9,450 nt of DNA from Desulfobacteraceae bacterium (GCA_030592105.1 JAUVKE010000074.1:1-9450); one strand, 5' to 3'; shown: positions 1 through 6,364, counted from the stretch's first letter. The notes: generated by a model not told the origin, from the letters alone. Numbers and translations: made by a program.

Positions 1-10
1 CGTGAGGGGA

Positions 11-179
11 GTTTAATTGTTTTTGTAGCGTATTGAATAAATTTCGTAGAATTTTTTAGTGCAGCGGAGCCAAAAAATTGCGATTGTTTGAGCGGGGCGC
101 GAGCGAGTTTTGCAATTTTGGCGGAGCAAACTTAGAAATTCAAGAAATTTATTCGCAATAGCGGAAAAAATAATTAAAC
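11..179. repeat. ~170-bp imperfect palindrome (MITE-like or long hairpin)
   Basis: The stretch folds back on itself around position ~95. GTTTAATT at 11-18 pairs with AATTAAAC at 172-179, AATAAATTT at 36-44 with AAATTTATT at 145-153, GAATTT at 49-54 with AAATTC at 136-141, and the inner arm CCAAAAAATTGC (70-81) with GCAATTTTGG (112-121), with small bulges between. The apex (about 82-111) is GC-rich with repeated GAGCG words, unlike the AT-rich arms. No reading frame fits here. The architecture resembles a small non-autonomous mobile element or dispersed palindromic repeat. That identity is inferred, because only one copy is visible. Confidence 0.55.
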
Positions 180-224
180 TTCTAAGTATTTTTTTTCTTG
201 CAACTTTCTAATCGGACACTACTG
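176..224 (-). repeat. 49-bp repeat, copy 1 (inverted relative to copy 2)
   Basis: By eye, 44 of 49 positions match the reverse complement of 3291-3339; the mismatches fall at 193, 197, 207, 216 and 222. This copy abuts the outer arm of the large palindrome and ends 26 bp before the cbiA Shine-Dalgarno sequence. Read on the minus strand it begins CAGTAGTGTCCGATTAG, which has the look of a transposon terminal inverted repeat. That reading is unproven. Confidence 0.7.
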
Positions 225-250
225 ATAAAATCGTGCATAATTGCGCATAC

Positions 251-257
251 AAGGAGG
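251..257 (+). promoter_or_regulatory. Shine-Dalgarno that decides the cbiA start
   Basis: A perfect AAGGAGG lies here, followed by a 6-nt spacer (TCTGAT) and then ATT at 264. No ATG, GTG or TTG codon follows at a usable distance in the cbiA frame. The site therefore points to initiation on the ATT codon. Confidence 0.75.
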
Positions 258-263
258 TCTGAT

Positions 264-1688
264 ATTAAAGGGATCGTAATAGCCGCCACCAAAAGCGGAA
301 GCGGCAAGACCACTGTTACGCTCGGGTTGATGGCCTCATTGGCGAGGCGTGGGTTTAATGTTGCCCCCTTTAAGGTGGGTCCTGATTTTATAGATCCCGG
401 GTTCCACACAAGTATTACAGGGGTGGTTAGCAGAAATCTTGACGGGTGGATGCTTTCAAAAGAATACAATATAGCCTTGTTTAACAGGACTGTCACGGAA
501 ATTAATGCCGACATAGCTGTTGTGGAGGGTGTGATGGGACTTTTTGACGGATATGACGGTAAAAGTGAAGCAGGATCGACGGCACAGATGGCTAAATGGA
601 CAGGTCTTCCCGTGGTTTTGGTTGTGGATGCCAGGAGTATGGCGAGAAGCGTTGCTCCGCTTCTTCAGGGCTTTGAAAGATTTGATCCTGATTTGAACTT
701 TGCGGGTGTTATTTTTAATAACCTTGGAAGCCGACGTCATTTAATCTATCTCAGGGAAGCAATGGAGGGAAATGTTGCAATGCCTTGTCTGGGGGGGATC
801 ATGCGGGATCAGGATATATCGATTCCAGAGCGGCACCTTGGACTCTTTACGCACCATGATCATCCTTTGTCCCCTGAGGATATAACCAGACTTGCAGATA
901 TTATGGATCAAAGTATTGATATGGATGCTTTATCAGGTGCCCTTTTTGAAACTGAACTTAAAGCGGAATTTTCATCCATCACCATATCAGAACCTCCTCT
1001 ATCAGAGCCTGACAGGGTCAGGATAGGGGTGGCCAAAGATAATGCTTTTTGTTTTTATTATCAGGATAATCTCGATATTTTAAAGAGTTATGGTGCACAA
1101 ATTCTTTTTTTTTCTCCGATTTCAGATGATTTTCTCCCTGAAAATATAGATGGACTCTATTTTGGAGGTGGGTACCCTGAACTTTTTGCTGAAGAACTTT
1201 CAAAAAATATTTCCATGCAAACACAGATAAGGGAAAAAAGTTTAGATTCAATGCCTGTTTATGGTGAGTGTGGCGGTTTTATCTATCTTTGTCGGGAAAT
1301 TTTGTGCAAGGATAAAAAATCCTACCCTATGACGGGCTGTCTCCCTTTTACAACCCAGATGCTTCCCAAGCTAAAAGCCCTTGGATATCGTGAAATAAGA
1401 TTAAAAAAAGAGACAATTATAGGTAAACCGGGTGATGTAATCCGTGGTCATGAGTTCCATTATTCAAAAATAGTCTCTCTGCCGGGGGATACGGAAACTC
1501 TTTATAATGTTGCAGACAGAGCAGGGGCGGATAAAACAGAGGAAGGATTTTTTACCCGAAGGACTCTGGGAAGTTATATCCATCTCCACTTTGGCAGCTT
1601 CCCCGGTGCTGCAAAAGAGTTTGTGGACAGTTGCTATTTGTATAAACAAAAAAAGGGGGATACAGGAATTGAAATTAAAAGCATCTAA
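264..1688 (+). CDS. cbiA: Cobyrinate a,c-diamide synthase (CbiA / CobB family)
   Basis: This is the ATP- and glutamine-dependent amidase for the a and c carboxylates of cobyrinate (or hydrogenobyrinate) in cytosolic corrin-ring synthesis. From an ATT start it is 474 aa, a normal length. The N-terminal P-loop ATPase domain begins almost at once: GIVIAATKSGSGKTT at residues 3-17. The C-terminal class I glutamine amidotransferase domain has the nucleophile Cys336 in YGECGG, a later HEFHYS motif, and His440/His442 in YIHLHF. The frame stays open back to a TTG at 198. That start has no Shine-Dalgarno sequence, lies inside the 49-bp repeat, and would add 22 atypical residues. AAGGAGG sits exactly 6 nt before ATT, where the family-typical N-terminus starts, so I place the start there. 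The 3' end overlaps cobQ. A sequence error changing an ATG to ATT cannot be excluded. Confidence 0.93.
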   Translation: MKGIVIAATKSGSGKTTVTLGLMASLARRGFNVAPFKVGPDFIDPGFHTSITGVVSRNLDGWMLSKEYNIALFNRTVTEINADIAVVEGVMGLFDGYDGKSEAGSTAQMAKWTGLPVVLVVDARSMARSVAPLLQGFERFDPDLNFAGVIFNNLGSRRHLIYLREAMEGNVAMPCLGGIMRDQDISIPERHLGLFTHHDHPLSPEDITRLADIMDQSIDMDALSGALFETELKAEFSSITISEPPLSEPDRVRIGVAKDNAFCFYYQDNLDILKSYGAQILFFSPISDDFLPENIDGLYFGGGYPELFAEELSKNISMQTQIREKSLDSMPVYGECGGFIYLCREILCKDKKSYPMTGCLPFTTQMLPKLKALGYREIRLKKETIIGKPGDVIRGHEFHYSKIVSLPGDTETLYNVADRAGADKTEEGFFTRRTLGSYIHLHFGSFPGAAKEFVDSCYLYKQKKGDTGIEIKSI

Positions 1689-3165
1689 TAAAGCCCCCTG
1701 CCTGTGTATCCTTGGCACCGGTTCCGACGTGGGGAAGAGTATTGTGACAACGGCTATTTGCCGTTTTTTTTATAAAAAAAATATCAGCGTGGCCCCTTTT
1801 AAGGCTCAGAATATGTCGAATAATTCAGGGGTCACGCCGGAAGGTCTTGAGATGGGCAGGGCACAGATCGTCCAGGCGGAAGCCGCTGGAATCCCCCCCC
1901 ATGTTGATATGAACCCGATTCTTTTAAAGCCGACAAGTGATGTCGGTTCCCAGGTTGTACTTATGGGAAAAGCCTTTGCTAACAGTACCGCAAGTGAATA
2001 TCACAAAAAAAAAGATGCTCTTTTTAAATCAGCGTGTGAAGCATTGGACCGTTTGAGGGATTTATATGATCTGGTGGTTATTGAAGGGGCTGGATCATGT
2101 GCGGAAGTAAATCTGATGGAACATGATATAGTTAATTTTCGGCTGGCTGAATATGCCGGGGCTAAAGTAATCCTGGTGGGTGATATACACAGAGGTGGAA
2201 TTTTTGCGCAGCTTTTAGGTACCATGCAATGCCTTTCGGAAAAACAAAGGGATATGATTGCAGGCTTTATTATAAATCGGTTCAGGGGTGATATCAGCCT
2301 GTTTCACGCTGGGGTTGAATGGATAGAGAAGAAAACAGGTAAAAAAATATTCGGGGTTCTCCCATACTATACCCATATAAGTATTGAATCTGAAGATTCT
2401 GTTGTTATTGAAAATCCTAAAACAGTAACGGTTCAGGACTTTTCCACATCTGCAATAGGGGTGCTTCGTATTCCCCATATCTCCAATTTCACCGATTTTG
2501 ACCCTCTTTTAAAACTTTCCGGAGTAAATTTGCACTTTCTGGAGAAATCCCAGGACCTTTTACATTTCAAAGGGGTGATTATTCCCGGGTCAAAAAGTAC
2601 CCGTTCCGACCTTGCCTGGCTTAAGGATGCAGGGTGGATTAATTATATGGAGGAATATGTTAAACAGGGTGGTCATATTCTGGGAATATGCGGGGGGTAT
2701 CAGATGCTTGGAGAATTTATCCATGACCCCCAGGGGCTGGAAGGTACCCCTGGTTCAACCAGGGGACTTGGGCTTCTCCCCGTTGAAACCGTATTAAAAG
2801 CACCCAAGACAACCACCTTGACACGGTTTTTACATTTTGAAGAGGAATGCTCAGGTTATGAAATTCATATGGGCCAGACCACCAGAAAAGCCGGAAGTAG
2901 CTTTTTTAAAATTATCAGCCGCAACCAGGAAACCTGTATGGATGATGACGGCTGTATTACTGACGATTCAAGGATAATCGGAACATATATCCATGGCCTG
3001 TTTGATAATCCTGGAATAACAAAATTCTGGCTTAAACTTATAGGAATAGACCGGGTAGAAACAGGAGAAGCCCATGGATTACAGGCTCGCAGCATGGAAT
3101 ATAATCTTCTGGCCGATCATTTTGAAAAGTATGTGGATATGGACGCAATAGACAGATTAATATAA
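1669..3165 (+). CDS. cobQ: Cobyric acid synthase (CobQ/CbiP)
   Basis: CobQ amidates the b, d, e and g carboxylates of adenosylcobyrinate a,c-diamide using glutamine and ATP, giving adenosylcobyric acid. The product is 498 aa from the TTG chosen here, typical of the family. The N-terminal ATPase domain has the P-loop ILGTGSDVGKS (residues 14-24) and the conserved FKAQNMSNNS segment. The C-terminal amidotransferase domain carries PGSKSTRSDL, Cys341 in GICGGYQ and His442 in YIHGLFDN. The frame is open far upstream inside cbiA, but homology begins near 1690. TTG at 1669 lies 9 nt after a GGGGG run (1655-1659), a serviceable ribosome-binding site. The gene overlaps the end of cbiA by 20 bp, implying translational coupling. 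CbiA is the paralogue performing the preceding amidations. The TTG start is inferred. Confidence 0.94.
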   Translation: MKLKASNKAPCLCILGTGSDVGKSIVTTAICRFFYKKNISVAPFKAQNMSNNSGVTPEGLEMGRAQIVQAEAAGIPPHVDMNPILLKPTSDVGSQVVLMGKAFANSTASEYHKKKDALFKSACEALDRLRDLYDLVVIEGAGSCAEVNLMEHDIVNFRLAEYAGAKVILVGDIHRGGIFAQLLGTMQCLSEKQRDMIAGFIINRFRGDISLFHAGVEWIEKKTGKKIFGVLPYYTHISIESEDSVVIENPKTVTVQDFSTSAIGVLRIPHISNFTDFDPLLKLSGVNLHFLEKSQDLLHFKGVIIPGSKSTRSDLAWLKDAGWINYMEEYVKQGGHILGICGGYQMLGEFIHDPQGLEGTPGSTRGLGLLPVETVLKAPKTTTLTRFLHFEEECSGYEIHMGQTTRKAGSSFFKIISRNQETCMDDDGCITDDSRIIGTYIHGLFDNPGITKFWLKLIGIDRVETGEAHGLQARSMEYNLLADHFEKYVDMDAIDRLI

Positions 3166-3193
3166 CCAGCATGCCCTGTCGGGCACAACAAAA

Positions 3194-3276
3194 TATGAAA
3201 ATGAGATAGCGGTTAATGACATTTTATAAATTAGTAGAATTCCTTAATTCATAATTCAAAATTCATCATTTTCATA
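3194..3276. repeat. 11-bp perfect inverted repeat spanning the cobQ-cobU gap
   Basis: TATGAAAATGA (3194-3204) is matched exactly by its reverse complement TCATTTTCATA (3266-3276). They enclose about 60 bp of AT-rich sequence containing several AATTC/ATTCA words. It could be a tiny mobile-element relic or a long-loop hairpin. No T-run follows, so it is not a normal intrinsic terminator. In AT-rich DNA a chance match is possible. Confidence 0.35.
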
Positions 3277-3290
3277 TAAAAAATTACCGA

Positions 3291-3339
3291 CAATAGTGGC
3301 CGATTAGTAAGTTGCAAAAAAGAAAATACTTAGAAGTTT
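3291..3339 (+). repeat. 49-bp repeat, copy 2
   Basis: This is the inverted partner of 176-224, with 44 of 49 matches by eye. It contains CCGATTAGTAAGTTGC followed by an A-rich run and ACTTAGAAGTTTG. It ends 14 bp before the cobU start codon, so it fills the space where that gene's leader or promoter would be. Confidence 0.7.
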
Positions 3340-3353
3340 GATGGATAGTTAAT

Positions 3354-3884
3354 ATGAATGAAAATAAAAGAAATATATTTGTAATCGGAGGATGCCGCAG
3401 CGGGAAAAGCGGGCATGCTCTTAAGCTTGCCGATGAATTCAAACAAAAAAAAATATTTATTGCCACATGTGTACCCCGGGATGAAGAGATGAAAATGCGG
3501 GTTCGGCGACATCAGGAAGAAAGGGGGAAAAACTGGAATCCCCTGGAAATACCTGTTAAAATACCCGAAGCAATTGTCGAGGTATCATCAACCGCAGATA
3601 TTATACTTGTCGATTGTTTGACCCTGTGGATCAGTAATCTTTTACTGGAATCAGCTTCAATGGATTTTGTCATGGAGCATGCAAAACTGCTGGAACAGGC
3701 CGTTGAAAAATCGAATTGCCCGGTAATTTTTGTTTCCAATGAAGTGGGAACAGGTATTGTACCGGAAAATCAGCTTGCGCGGTTGTTCAGAGATGCCGCT
3801 GGATTCGTTAACCAGAAAATAGCCGGGGTTTGTGATCAGGTGGTCTGGATGGTGGCAGGAATTCCTGTTATAATAAAAGGATAG
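3354..3884 (+). CDS. cobU: Bifunctional adenosylcobinamide kinase / adenosylcobinamide-phosphate guanylyltransferase
   Basis: CobU phosphorylates the aminopropanol hydroxyl of adenosylcobinamide and then transfers GMP from GTP, giving AdoCbi-GDP for nucleotide-loop assembly. The 176-aa protein is the usual size. It shows the Walker A loop GGCRSGKS (residues 12-19), a histidine in RRHQEERG (His53) in the region where the guanylylated histidine of this family lies, the Walker B-like DCLTLWISNLL, and the signature SNEVGTGIVPEN followed by LARLFRDAAGFVNQ. The exact nucleotide-accepting histidine was not aligned. The ATG at 3354 has only a weak GGATAG-like ribosome-binding site. It lies just after the 49-bp repeat and 188 bp from cobQ, so it may have its own promoter, though none is convincing. 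cobD follows after 3 bp. Confidence 0.96.
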   Translation: MNENKRNIFVIGGCRSGKSGHALKLADEFKQKKIFIATCVPRDEEMKMRVRRHQEERGKNWNPLEIPVKIPEAIVEVSSTADIILVDCLTLWISNLLLESASMDFVMEHAKLLEQAVEKSNCPVIFVSNEVGTGIVPENQLARLFRDAAGFVNQKIAGVCDQVVWMVAGIPVIIKG

Positions 3885-3887
3885 GAT

Positions 3888-4967
3888 ATGTTAACAGGTC
3901 ATGGTGGAAATGTATATGAACTCGCCCGGGAAACTGGCTGTGCCCCTCTGGAAATAACAGATATGAGCAGTAATGTTAATCCCATAGGACCTCCTCCCGG
4001 GTTGCTGGAGTACCTGTCAGACAATTTGAATTCCGCTACTCTTCTTCCCGAGGTTGATGGCCGGTCAATTATTAATGCTTTTTCAGAGAATTATGGTGTT
4101 GCTCCGGAAAATATCCTCGTGGCAAATGGGACAACCCAGTTTATCTATACAATCCCCCTGGGGGTCTCCTCCAGAAAAGTTTTGATCGTGGGCCCCACCT
4201 ATGCGGATTATAAAGATGCATGCATTATGCATAATGTTGAATATGAATACCTGATAACAGATGAATCAAAAAAATTTGTTCCGGATATCCAGCAGATCAA
4301 CAGGAAAATAAAGGGTTTTGATACGGTTTTTATCTGTAATCCCAATAATCCCACAGGAACTATGATACAGGCAAACAAGCTCCGGTCCCTTGTGAGGTCC
4401 CATCCTGATGCTATGTTTGTTATAGATGAATCCTACCTTCCCTTTGTTGTAAATGGTGACGATGAGAGCATGGCACCAAGTATGGAAGAAAATGTTATTG
4501 TTTTAAATTCCATGTCAAAAATATTCAAAATACCAGGGTTGAGAATCGGTTTTCTGATCTCATCAAAGCCGGTAATCCAACGGCTGAGAAGATATGCCCT
4601 TCCATGGAGTGTTAACAGTCTTGCGGCATTGAGTGTGAAATATGTAATGGAGAATAACGTTTTAATAGATGACTTTATAGAAAAAACACAGATATTTTTA
4701 GAAAGGGAAAAACGTCTGTTTTGTGAAGTTATTCAGGAAAAAACAAAAATTAAACTTTTTTCCGGAAAAGCTTCCTTTATACTTGCCAGACTCCCGGGGG
4801 GGCTGACATCAGATATGGTATGCAATTATCTGGCTAAAAAAAGAATTCTTATCCGCGACTGCGCCAATTTTATCGGGCTGTCTGATAAATTTATCAGGGT
4901 TTCCCTGAAAACCGAAGAATTGAATAATATACTTGCCAGGTTATTGGTAAGTTATTGTGCGAAATAA
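3888..4967 (+). CDS. cobD: L-threonine-O-3-phosphate decarboxylase (CobD, PLP-dependent)
   Basis: CobD decarboxylates L-threonine phosphate to (R)-1-amino-2-propanol phosphate, the linker of the cobalamin nucleotide loop. The 359-aa protein is a fold-type I aminotransferase relative. The N-terminal HGGNVYELARETG segment (residues 5-17) followed by SSNVNPIGPP is characteristic of CobD rather than histidinol-phosphate aminotransferase. PLP-site residues include Asn151 in NPNNPTG, Asp180 and Tyr183 in IDESY, and the Schiff-base lysine, predicted as Lys211 in NSMSKIFKIPGLRIGF, with Arg219 nearby. An AGGAT stretch overlapping the cobU stop region serves as ribosome-binding site, with 3 bp between genes, so cobU and cobD are surely co-transcribed. 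The main alternative, HisC, is disfavoured by the N-terminus and the gene context. Confidence 0.93.
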   Translation: MLTGHGGNVYELARETGCAPLEITDMSSNVNPIGPPPGLLEYLSDNLNSATLLPEVDGRSIINAFSENYGVAPENILVANGTTQFIYTIPLGVSSRKVLIVGPTYADYKDACIMHNVEYEYLITDESKKFVPDIQQINRKIKGFDTVFICNPNNPTGTMIQANKLRSLVRSHPDAMFVIDESYLPFVVNGDDESMAPSMEENVIVLNSMSKIFKIPGLRIGFLISSKPVIQRLRRYALPWSVNSLAALSVKYVMENNVLIDDFIEKTQIFLEREKRLFCEVIQEKTKIKLFSGKASFILARLPGGLTSDMVCNYLAKKRILIRDCANFIGLSDKFIRVSLKTEELNNILARLLVSYCAK

Positions 4968-5297
4968 TAACTTTATGAAACAGAAAGGTAAATATAGAGT
5001 AACTATTTAACTCTGTGGGGTTGATTCTAACTTTGACCATCAGATGTCAGTCCATTGCTGAAATTATAACCAGGCCCAACTCTGTTGATTGCAAACATGC
5101 TTCAAGCGTAATCTTAAAATTTATAGTGATCTATTGTTAACCCGGCATAGCCGGAACCAAAAAAAATTATCACGAAAACACAAAATTTGAATGTTATTCT
5201 ATTTCGTGATTGTCTTTTACCTTTTCTGTCAGAAAAAAATACGAATTTCAGGAGTAAGTTACTAATGTATCATTTTCTGTATACGTAAACGTTTTTA
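4968..5297. other. Non-coding stretch between cobD and the toxin-antitoxin locus
   Basis: I find no gene here on either strand. It contains weak hairpins: AGAGT (4996-5000) with ACTCT (5010-5014), CCGGC-ATA-GCCGG (5142-5154), and a perfect 9-bp ATCACGAAA/TTTCGTGAT pair (5169-5177 and 5202-5210). An 8-bp palindrome AAACGTTT (5287-5294) lies just upstream of the antitoxin promoter. None has a following T-run, so no cobD terminator can be assigned. Short minus-strand readings at 5035-5120 look protein-like but are broken by stops. Confidence 0.4.
5169..5210. repeat. 9-bp inverted repeat (ATCACGAAA / TTTCGTGAT)
   Basis: Perfect 9-bp arms lie at 5169-5177 and 5202-5210, separated by 24 nt of AT-rich sequence. 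An A-run precedes the left arm, and on the + strand only a short TGTCTTTTAC follows. It could be a weak bidirectional terminator or a degenerate dispersed repeat. Confidence 0.35.
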
Positions 5298-5326
5298 TTG
5301 ACCCGCCGAATTCGCTGTATTAGTAT
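5298..5326 (+). promoter_or_regulatory. Sigma70-type promoter for the toxin-antitoxin operon
   Basis: TTGACC (5298-5303) is separated by 17 bp from TAGTAT (5321-5326). Transcription would begin near 5333, about 70 nt before the antitoxin start. The match is good at -35 and partial at -10. Placement upstream of a self-contained operon supports it. Confidence 0.5.
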
Positions 5327-5347
5327 ATGTATATAAAAAAATAGTGT

Positions 5348-5376
5348 TTGAATGAAAATTGTTATTTTTCATTCAA
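5348..5376. promoter_or_regulatory. 29-bp palindrome, probable antitoxin operator
   Basis: TTGAATGAAAA (5348-5358) and its exact reverse complement TTTTCATTCAA (5366-5376) flank 7 bp. It lies just downstream of the predicted promoter and 28 bp before the antitoxin start codon. Ribbon-helix-helix antitoxins autoregulate by binding such palindromes, so operator function is likely by inference. The transcript would also form an 11-bp hairpin in the leader. Confidence 0.55.
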
Positions 5377-5404
5377 GTTCTAAATAGAAAAAAAAGGGGG
5401 GTAT

Positions 5405-5647
5405 ATGGAACAGGTCAGGGTAAATTTAACTCTTGAACGGGAAATATGGGAAAGGTTTGGAGAACTGGTTCCGAATCGTAAAAAAAGTAAGGTGATCAAT
5501 GAATTATTAAAAGATGAAATTACGAAAAAAATTCGGGAAAATGAGGATAGAGCATTGAACCTGGCATTTGAAGATGCTTCAAAGGACAAAGACCGTCAGG
5601 TTGTGATCAGGGAATGGAAATCATTGGACACAGAGGGATGGGATTAA
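5405..5647 (+). CDS. Ribbon-helix-helix antitoxin (MazE-like)
   Basis: This is the antitoxin partner of the MazF-family toxin that starts directly after its stop codon. The 80-aa protein has a ribbon-helix-helix layout. A short strand QVRVNLTLE (residues 3-11) is followed by helix EIWERFGELV and, after a turn at PNRKKS, by helix KVINELLKDEITKK. The charged C-terminal half (about 45-80, ending WKSLDTEGWD) matches the flexible toxin-binding tail of such antitoxins. The N-terminal part should dimerise and bind the palindrome upstream. An AGGGGGG run (5395-5401) just before the ATG gives strong translation, as expected for an antitoxin made in excess. Exact antitoxin subfamily is uncertain, so no symbol is given. 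Confidence 0.87.
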   Translation: MEQVRVNLTLEREIWERFGELVPNRKKSKVINELLKDEITKKIRENEDRALNLAFEDASKDKDRQVVIREWKSLDTEGWD

Positions 5648-5983
5648 ATGGTTCAGGGAGATGTATACATGGTTAATCTCGATCCAGCGGTGCGTACCGA
5701 AACCGGTAAAACCCGTCTTGGTTTGGTTATTTCGATAAATGCCATGAACCATAATTCGCCACGGATAATTATTGCTCCAATAACCTCAAATACACAGAGA
5801 ATATACCCTTTTGAAGTGTTTCTCCCATTTGGGACAGCGGGTCTTGACAAGGATTCCAAAATAATGCTCGATCAATTAAGAAGCCTGGATAAAAAAAGAT
5901 TATTAACAAAAATTGGCACTCTTGATAAAAATACCTTATCTAAAGCCTGCTCCATAGCTCAACGGCTTATTTCGGCAGGGTGA
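5648..5983 (+). CDS. mazF: MazF/PemK-family endoribonuclease toxin
   Basis: This is a growth-inhibiting mRNA interferase of 111 aa, a full-length MazF. QGDVYMVNLDP opens the SH3-like barrel. GKTRLGLVIS carries the predicted catalytic Arg23, and PITSN carries Thr46, with the same Arg-Thr spacing as in Bacillus MazF. LDQLRSLDKKRLLTKIGTL is the conserved segment after the barrel. KTRLGLV replaces the more common KTRP at the P position, a conservative change for function. The ATG follows the antitoxin stop with no gap. The ribosome-binding site (GGGATGGG region) lies inside the antitoxin's last codons, a typical coupled arrangement that limits toxin expression. The pair is intact, so it is probably active. 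Cleavage specificity cannot be read from the sequence. Confidence 0.93.
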   Translation: MVQGDVYMVNLDPAVRTETGKTRLGLVISINAMNHNSPRIIIAPITSNTQRIYPFEVFLPFGTAGLDKDSKIMLDQLRSLDKKRLLTKIGTLDKNTLSKACSIAQRLISAG

Positions 5984-6108
5984 AGTAGTCTCATTTTTAG
6001 TACCTTACTCCTGGTTTTCTGTCACAAAAAACAAGAATATTATAATAAAAAATTAGCTACAAATTTTGTAGGTGGTTACTTTAATATATGTAAATACAAT
6101 GAATTAGG
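5984..6108. other. Non-coding stretch after the toxin gene
   Basis: No gene is seen. A 15-nt palindrome, CTACAAA-T-TTTGTAG (6057-6071), lies in AT-rich sequence. It has no following T-run and is too tight for a normal terminator hairpin. Its role is unknown. Confidence 0.3.
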
Positions 6109-6273
6109 CTACAGACAAAGCCCGCTTTGAACATAATATTTATCTTCCTGCCATTCTATGGGGTTATTTCGGATATATCCCGCAATTTGATAATACGATT
6201 TTTCATTACGGATGATATGTTCATAATAATTGCGTTGCCAAATTCGTTTTTCAAAAGTAGGGGCAGAATCCAT
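6109..6273 (-). pseudogene. C-terminal remnant of a REP-associated tyrosine transposase (RAYT, IS200/Y1 family)
   Basis: Read on the minus strand, an open frame of 54 codons contains IWQRNYYEHIIRNEKSYYQ followed by IAGYIRNNPIEWQEDKYYV. These are the hallmark C-terminal motifs of RAYT single-strand transposases (WQRNYYEHIIR and YI-NNP--W--D). It ends at TAG (6111-6109). Intact RAYTs are roughly 150-250 aa with an upstream HUH metal-binding motif. That motif is absent here, as is the rest of the N-terminal half. The nominal ATG at 6273-6271 falls inside a REP hairpin, so the first ~7 residues are encoded by REP sequence, not transposase. The fragment is almost certainly dead. It shows that a RAYT and its REP repeats were once active at this locus. 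Confidence 0.85.
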
Positions 6274-6318
6274 TTCTGCTCTTGTATCATTTTTGGCGGA
6301 TATGGAATCCGCCCCTAC
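6257..6318. repeat. BIME: two inverted GTAG-type REP sequences
   Basis: The left REP on the + strand is GTAG (6257-6260) plus a hairpin, GGGCAGAA (6261-6268) with TTCTGCTC (6274-6281) around loop TCCAT. The right REP is inverted: hairpin GGCGGAT (6295-6301) with ATCCGCC (6307-6313) around ATGGA, then CTAC (6315-6318), the complement of GTAG. The outer words AGTAGGGGC (6256-6264) and GCCCCTACT (6311-6319) pair perfectly, so the unit can fold as a cloverleaf. A conserved GTAG foot beside an imperfect hairpin is the known signature of REPs mobilised by RAYT transposases. A RAYT remnant lies directly adjacent. Confidence 0.85.
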
Positions 6319-6335
6319 TGAAAATTAAAATTGTG

Positions 6336-6364
6336 TTGACAAATCTTTAAATATTTAGGATATT
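6336..6364 (+). promoter_or_regulatory. Promoter of the rplU-rpmA-obgE-proB operon
   Basis: A consensus -35 TTGACA (6336-6341) is followed at 17 bp by GATATT (6359-6364), with AT-rich sequence between. Transcription would begin near 6371, giving a leader of about 55 nt. It sits immediately downstream of the BIME. The -10 match is only partial. Confidence 0.55.

Noticed and set aside
198..263. TTG at 198 as the cbiA start
   Set aside because: It has no Shine-Dalgarno sequence, lies in the 49-bp repeat, and adds 22 residues not typical of CbiA. AAGGAGG at 251 points to 264.
225..263. Cobalamin riboswitch upstream of cbiA
   Set aside because: I could not recognise a B12-box-like sequence or the expected long structured leader in 1-263. 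The region is occupied by the palindrome and repeat.
3172..3185. TGCCC-TGTC-GGGCA hairpin after cobQ as terminator
   Set aside because: The stem is only 5 bp and is followed by CAACAAAATATG, with no T-run.
5035..5120. Protein-like minus-strand readings (possible gene relic)
   Set aside because: The frames are short and broken by stops, and I recognise no family motif.
5142..5154. CCGGC-ATA-GCCGG hairpin after cobD as terminator
   Set aside because: The stem is short and followed by A-rich, not T-rich, sequence. On the minus strand it also lacks a downstream T-run.
6127..6321. Open frame on the + strand
   Set aside because: It is antisense to the RAYT remnant and runs through the REP hairpins. 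It has no ribosome-binding site or family features.
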